From: Bacteroidota bacterium
GTDB lineage: Bacteria; Bacteroidota; Bacteroidia; J057
Assembly: GCA_963169475.1 (NCBI GenBank)
Contig: CAUJFT010000264.1
Coordinates: 1 to 6,770 of the forward strand
Length of the DNA stretch: 6,770 nt
Direction of reading: 5' to 3'
Below are positions 5,906 through 6,770 of the stretch, piece after piece. The number at the start of each line of letters is the position of its first letter. The first letter of the stretch is position 1. Under the pieces are notes generated by a model. The model did not search any database and was not told where the DNA came from. It saw only the letters and a list, made by a program, of their open reading frames with translations. A program made the translations under genes and the position numbers.

Positions 5906-6573
5906 AGTTTTTTGGTTTTTAGTTTTGGGTTTAAAAAGGTATAACCACTCCGACTTACCAAGGCTTTGGGTAGCATTTTTTGTTTCTCAAATACATCATA
6001 AAAAGGATTGAGCTGTCTCCAGAAGTTTTTATATTGAGGATAGGTATCTATGAGTGGCTTCATTTTTTCAGGGGTCATTCGACATGGAAAAACATGTACC
6101 GGAATTTGGGATTGTCCGTTTTGTCTTGCTTCTTCTGCCAAAATGTATATTTCTTCGATTAAAGAATCCGTTACCGGTAGGCAGCCTACGGAAGTACACC
6201 CTCCATGTATAAAAATATCTCCGCCTGGGTATAGGCTATCGGCAAAAGACCTGTCAAATTCATTGGGATAATTTATGCCGAGTGAAAGATGATAGAGGCT
6301 TTTAGGATTAAAACGCTCAATGTAATAGATTCCTTCCGGCACCTGACAATCTCCTTCCTTATGTTTAGGTCCGGGCTTACCGGGCAAATAGCATATCGGA
6401 AAAGTGTCATACAAAATCCATTCATGTGTTTTTTTTATCCATATCTCTATTTCCATTTCTTCCTTGAACGCCCTAATAAATATGGGTAACTTACGAATAA
6501 GTCCTCTTGCTTCTAATTTTTCACCAATTATCCTATCTTTTTGGCGATAGGCTTCCTTTACACGCGCTTCCAT
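5869..6573 (-). CDS. YkuD-fold L,D-transpeptidase family protein without visible signal peptide
   Basis: This 234-residue protein has the L,D-transpeptidase catalytic signature: IFIHGGCTSVGCLPVTD (120-136), with His123, Ser128, Gly130 and catalytic Cys131. GPKHKEGDCQVPEGIYYIERF (68-88) and INYPNEFDRSF (100-110) are also typical of the subgroup that includes Escherichia coli YafK/DpaA. Such enzymes form or cut 3,3-crosslinks or lipoprotein attachments in the periplasm. The first residues (MEARVKEAYRQK) look like the start of a mature domain; the ATG at 6573 is the only ATG in frame and there is no signal peptide, although the frame stays open upstream to about 6663 without any ATG. The C-terminus (about 216-234) is a Lys-rich low-complexity tail from a T-rich repeat that also forms the Hc1 terminator. 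About 57 bp upstream lies an IS1-family end. Whether the protein is exported is uncertain. Confidence 0.85.
   Translation of the reverse strand: MEARVKEAYRQKDRIIGEKLEARGLIRKLPIFIRAFKEEMEIEIWIKKTHEWILYDTFPICYLPGKPGPKHKEGDCQVPEGIYYIERFNPKSLYHLSLGINYPNEFDRSFADSLYPGGDIFIHGGCTSVGCLPVTDSLIEEIYILAEEARQNGQSQIPVHVFPCRMTPEKMKPLIDTYPQYKNFWRQLNPFYDVFEKQKMLPKALVSRSGYTFLNPKLKTKKLKKQKLKTSPVR
5886..5932. repeat. T/G-rich low-complexity tract with TTTTTAG units
   Basis: The plus strand consists of imperfect units of the type TTTTTAGTTTTT with runs of up to seven T. On the minus strand it encodes the Lys-rich tail KLKTKKLKKQKLK of the YkuD protein. It is a mononucleotide-rich sequence where length variation by polymerase slippage is plausible, and it supplies the T-rich stretch of the Hc1 terminator. 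Confidence 0.6.
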
Positions 6574-6630
6574 TGTTAGAGGTACTAAATTCCGAAATAG
6601 CCTTATTCTACTCCTAATATTAAAATATAT

Positions 6631-6770
6631 GGTGGTGTCATAAATAGAATGATTAAGCTGTATTTAAGAATTTCACATTTTTAAAATAATATTTATTGAT
6701 GTATAATCCAATAATAATATCATGTAATATTTCAGATTTAGAAAAGCAAATAGTTTTACGTGCTAATCGC
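6631..6770 (-). mobile_element. IS1-family insertion sequence, end only (runs out of the window)
   Basis: The transposase C-terminus at 6653-6769 reads toward a likely element end. The plus strand at 6631 begins GGTGGTGTCATAAATAG; IS1-type terminal repeats start with GGT and the transposase stop lies inside or next to the right repeat, as here (22 bp from 6631). The outside flank (6622-6630) is AT-rich, as usual for IS1 targets. The other repeat and the duplicated target lie beyond the window, so the exact boundary (6631 or 6634) is inferred. Confidence 0.6.
6653..6769 (-). CDS. IS1-family transposase, C-terminal fragment at the window edge
   Basis: The minus strand is open from the window edge for 38 codons to a TAA at 6655-6653: RLARKTICFSKSEILHDIII (first 20 residues) and then GLYINKYYFKNVKFLNTA. 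It resembles the C-terminal end of IS1 InsB ([30 protein letters not shown], recalled from E. coli) closely and in the same order: R-L-x-R-K, then F-S-K-S, then H-D, then I-G, then aromatic-rich end. The family is a DDE-type transposase expressed in IS1 by frameshift; here only the end is visible, so integrity, frameshift and the active site cannot be judged. The extra NVKFLNTA after the conserved part is not in E. coli IS1. Confidence 0.75.
   Translation of the reverse strand, partial: RLARKTICFSKSEILHDIIIGLYINKYYFKNVKFLNTA

Noticed and set aside
6574..6641. Possible signal peptide for YkuD in an upstream frame (ATG at 6641, MTPPYILILGVE)
   Set aside because: That frame stops after 12 codons and is out of frame with the enzyme. 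The segment lies partly within the likely IS end, so it does not restore an export signal.
1..6770. CRISPR array, tRNA, rRNA or defence system
   Set aside because: No regularly spaced repeats, cloverleaf, conserved rRNA stretches or defence-type enzyme motifs were seen on either strand.

Overview
This window looks like a chromosomal segment from a member of the Bacteroidota. Three signals support that: an AT-rich sequence with little Shine-Dalgarno signal, promoter elements of the Bacteroidota type (TTTG or TTG, about 19-20 bp, then TAnnTTTG) before several genes, and the gene content. The content includes a 58-residue histone H1-like (Hc1) protein, a Bacteroidota-style Crp/Fnr regulator, signal-peptide TM2 proteins and a rhomboid with the family core. 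I cannot name the species.

Layout from left to right. Positions 1-1016 (minus) hold the N-terminal 338 codons of a secreted, aromatic-rich protein, probably an outer-membrane beta-barrel, cut off by the window edge. A strong hairpin terminator at 1146-1188 separates it from an AHSA1/SRPBCC protein (1214-1603, minus). An 8+8 bp palindrome lies just before that gene's start. A rhomboid protease (1738-2421, minus, TTG start) is divergent from a Crp/Fnr-type regulator (2487-3092, plus), which is convergent with a polyphosphate kinase 2 gene (coding 3099-3980, minus), only 6 bp between stop codons. The PPK2 gene seems to be the last gene of a three-gene unit: TM2-domain protein (4432-4788), unrecognised small membrane protein (4006-4413), PPK2. 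A second TM2 paralogue (4912-5346, minus) has its own promoter and terminator. The 308-bp divergent region 5347-5654 carries promoters for this TM2 gene and for the Hc1 gene (5655-5831, plus).

At the right end, a YkuD-fold L,D-transpeptidase-like protein (5869-6573, minus) is convergent with Hc1, and its 3' end overlaps the Hc1 terminator. The first bases upstream of this gene appear to be the end of an IS1-family insertion sequence: the last 38 codons of an IS1-type transposase read in from the window edge (6653-6769), and a plausible terminal repeat ends near 6631, only 57 bp before the YkuD start codon. The YkuD protein has no visible signal peptide, which is odd for a periplasmic enzyme and may be related to the insertion.

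Most of the window is ordinary accessory or housekeeping content. I see no CRISPR array, no RNA gene and no defence system. The points most worth a second look are the IS1 end against the signal-less YkuD gene, the TM2/membrane protein/PPK2 unit, and the terminator embedded in coding sequence at 5860-5905.
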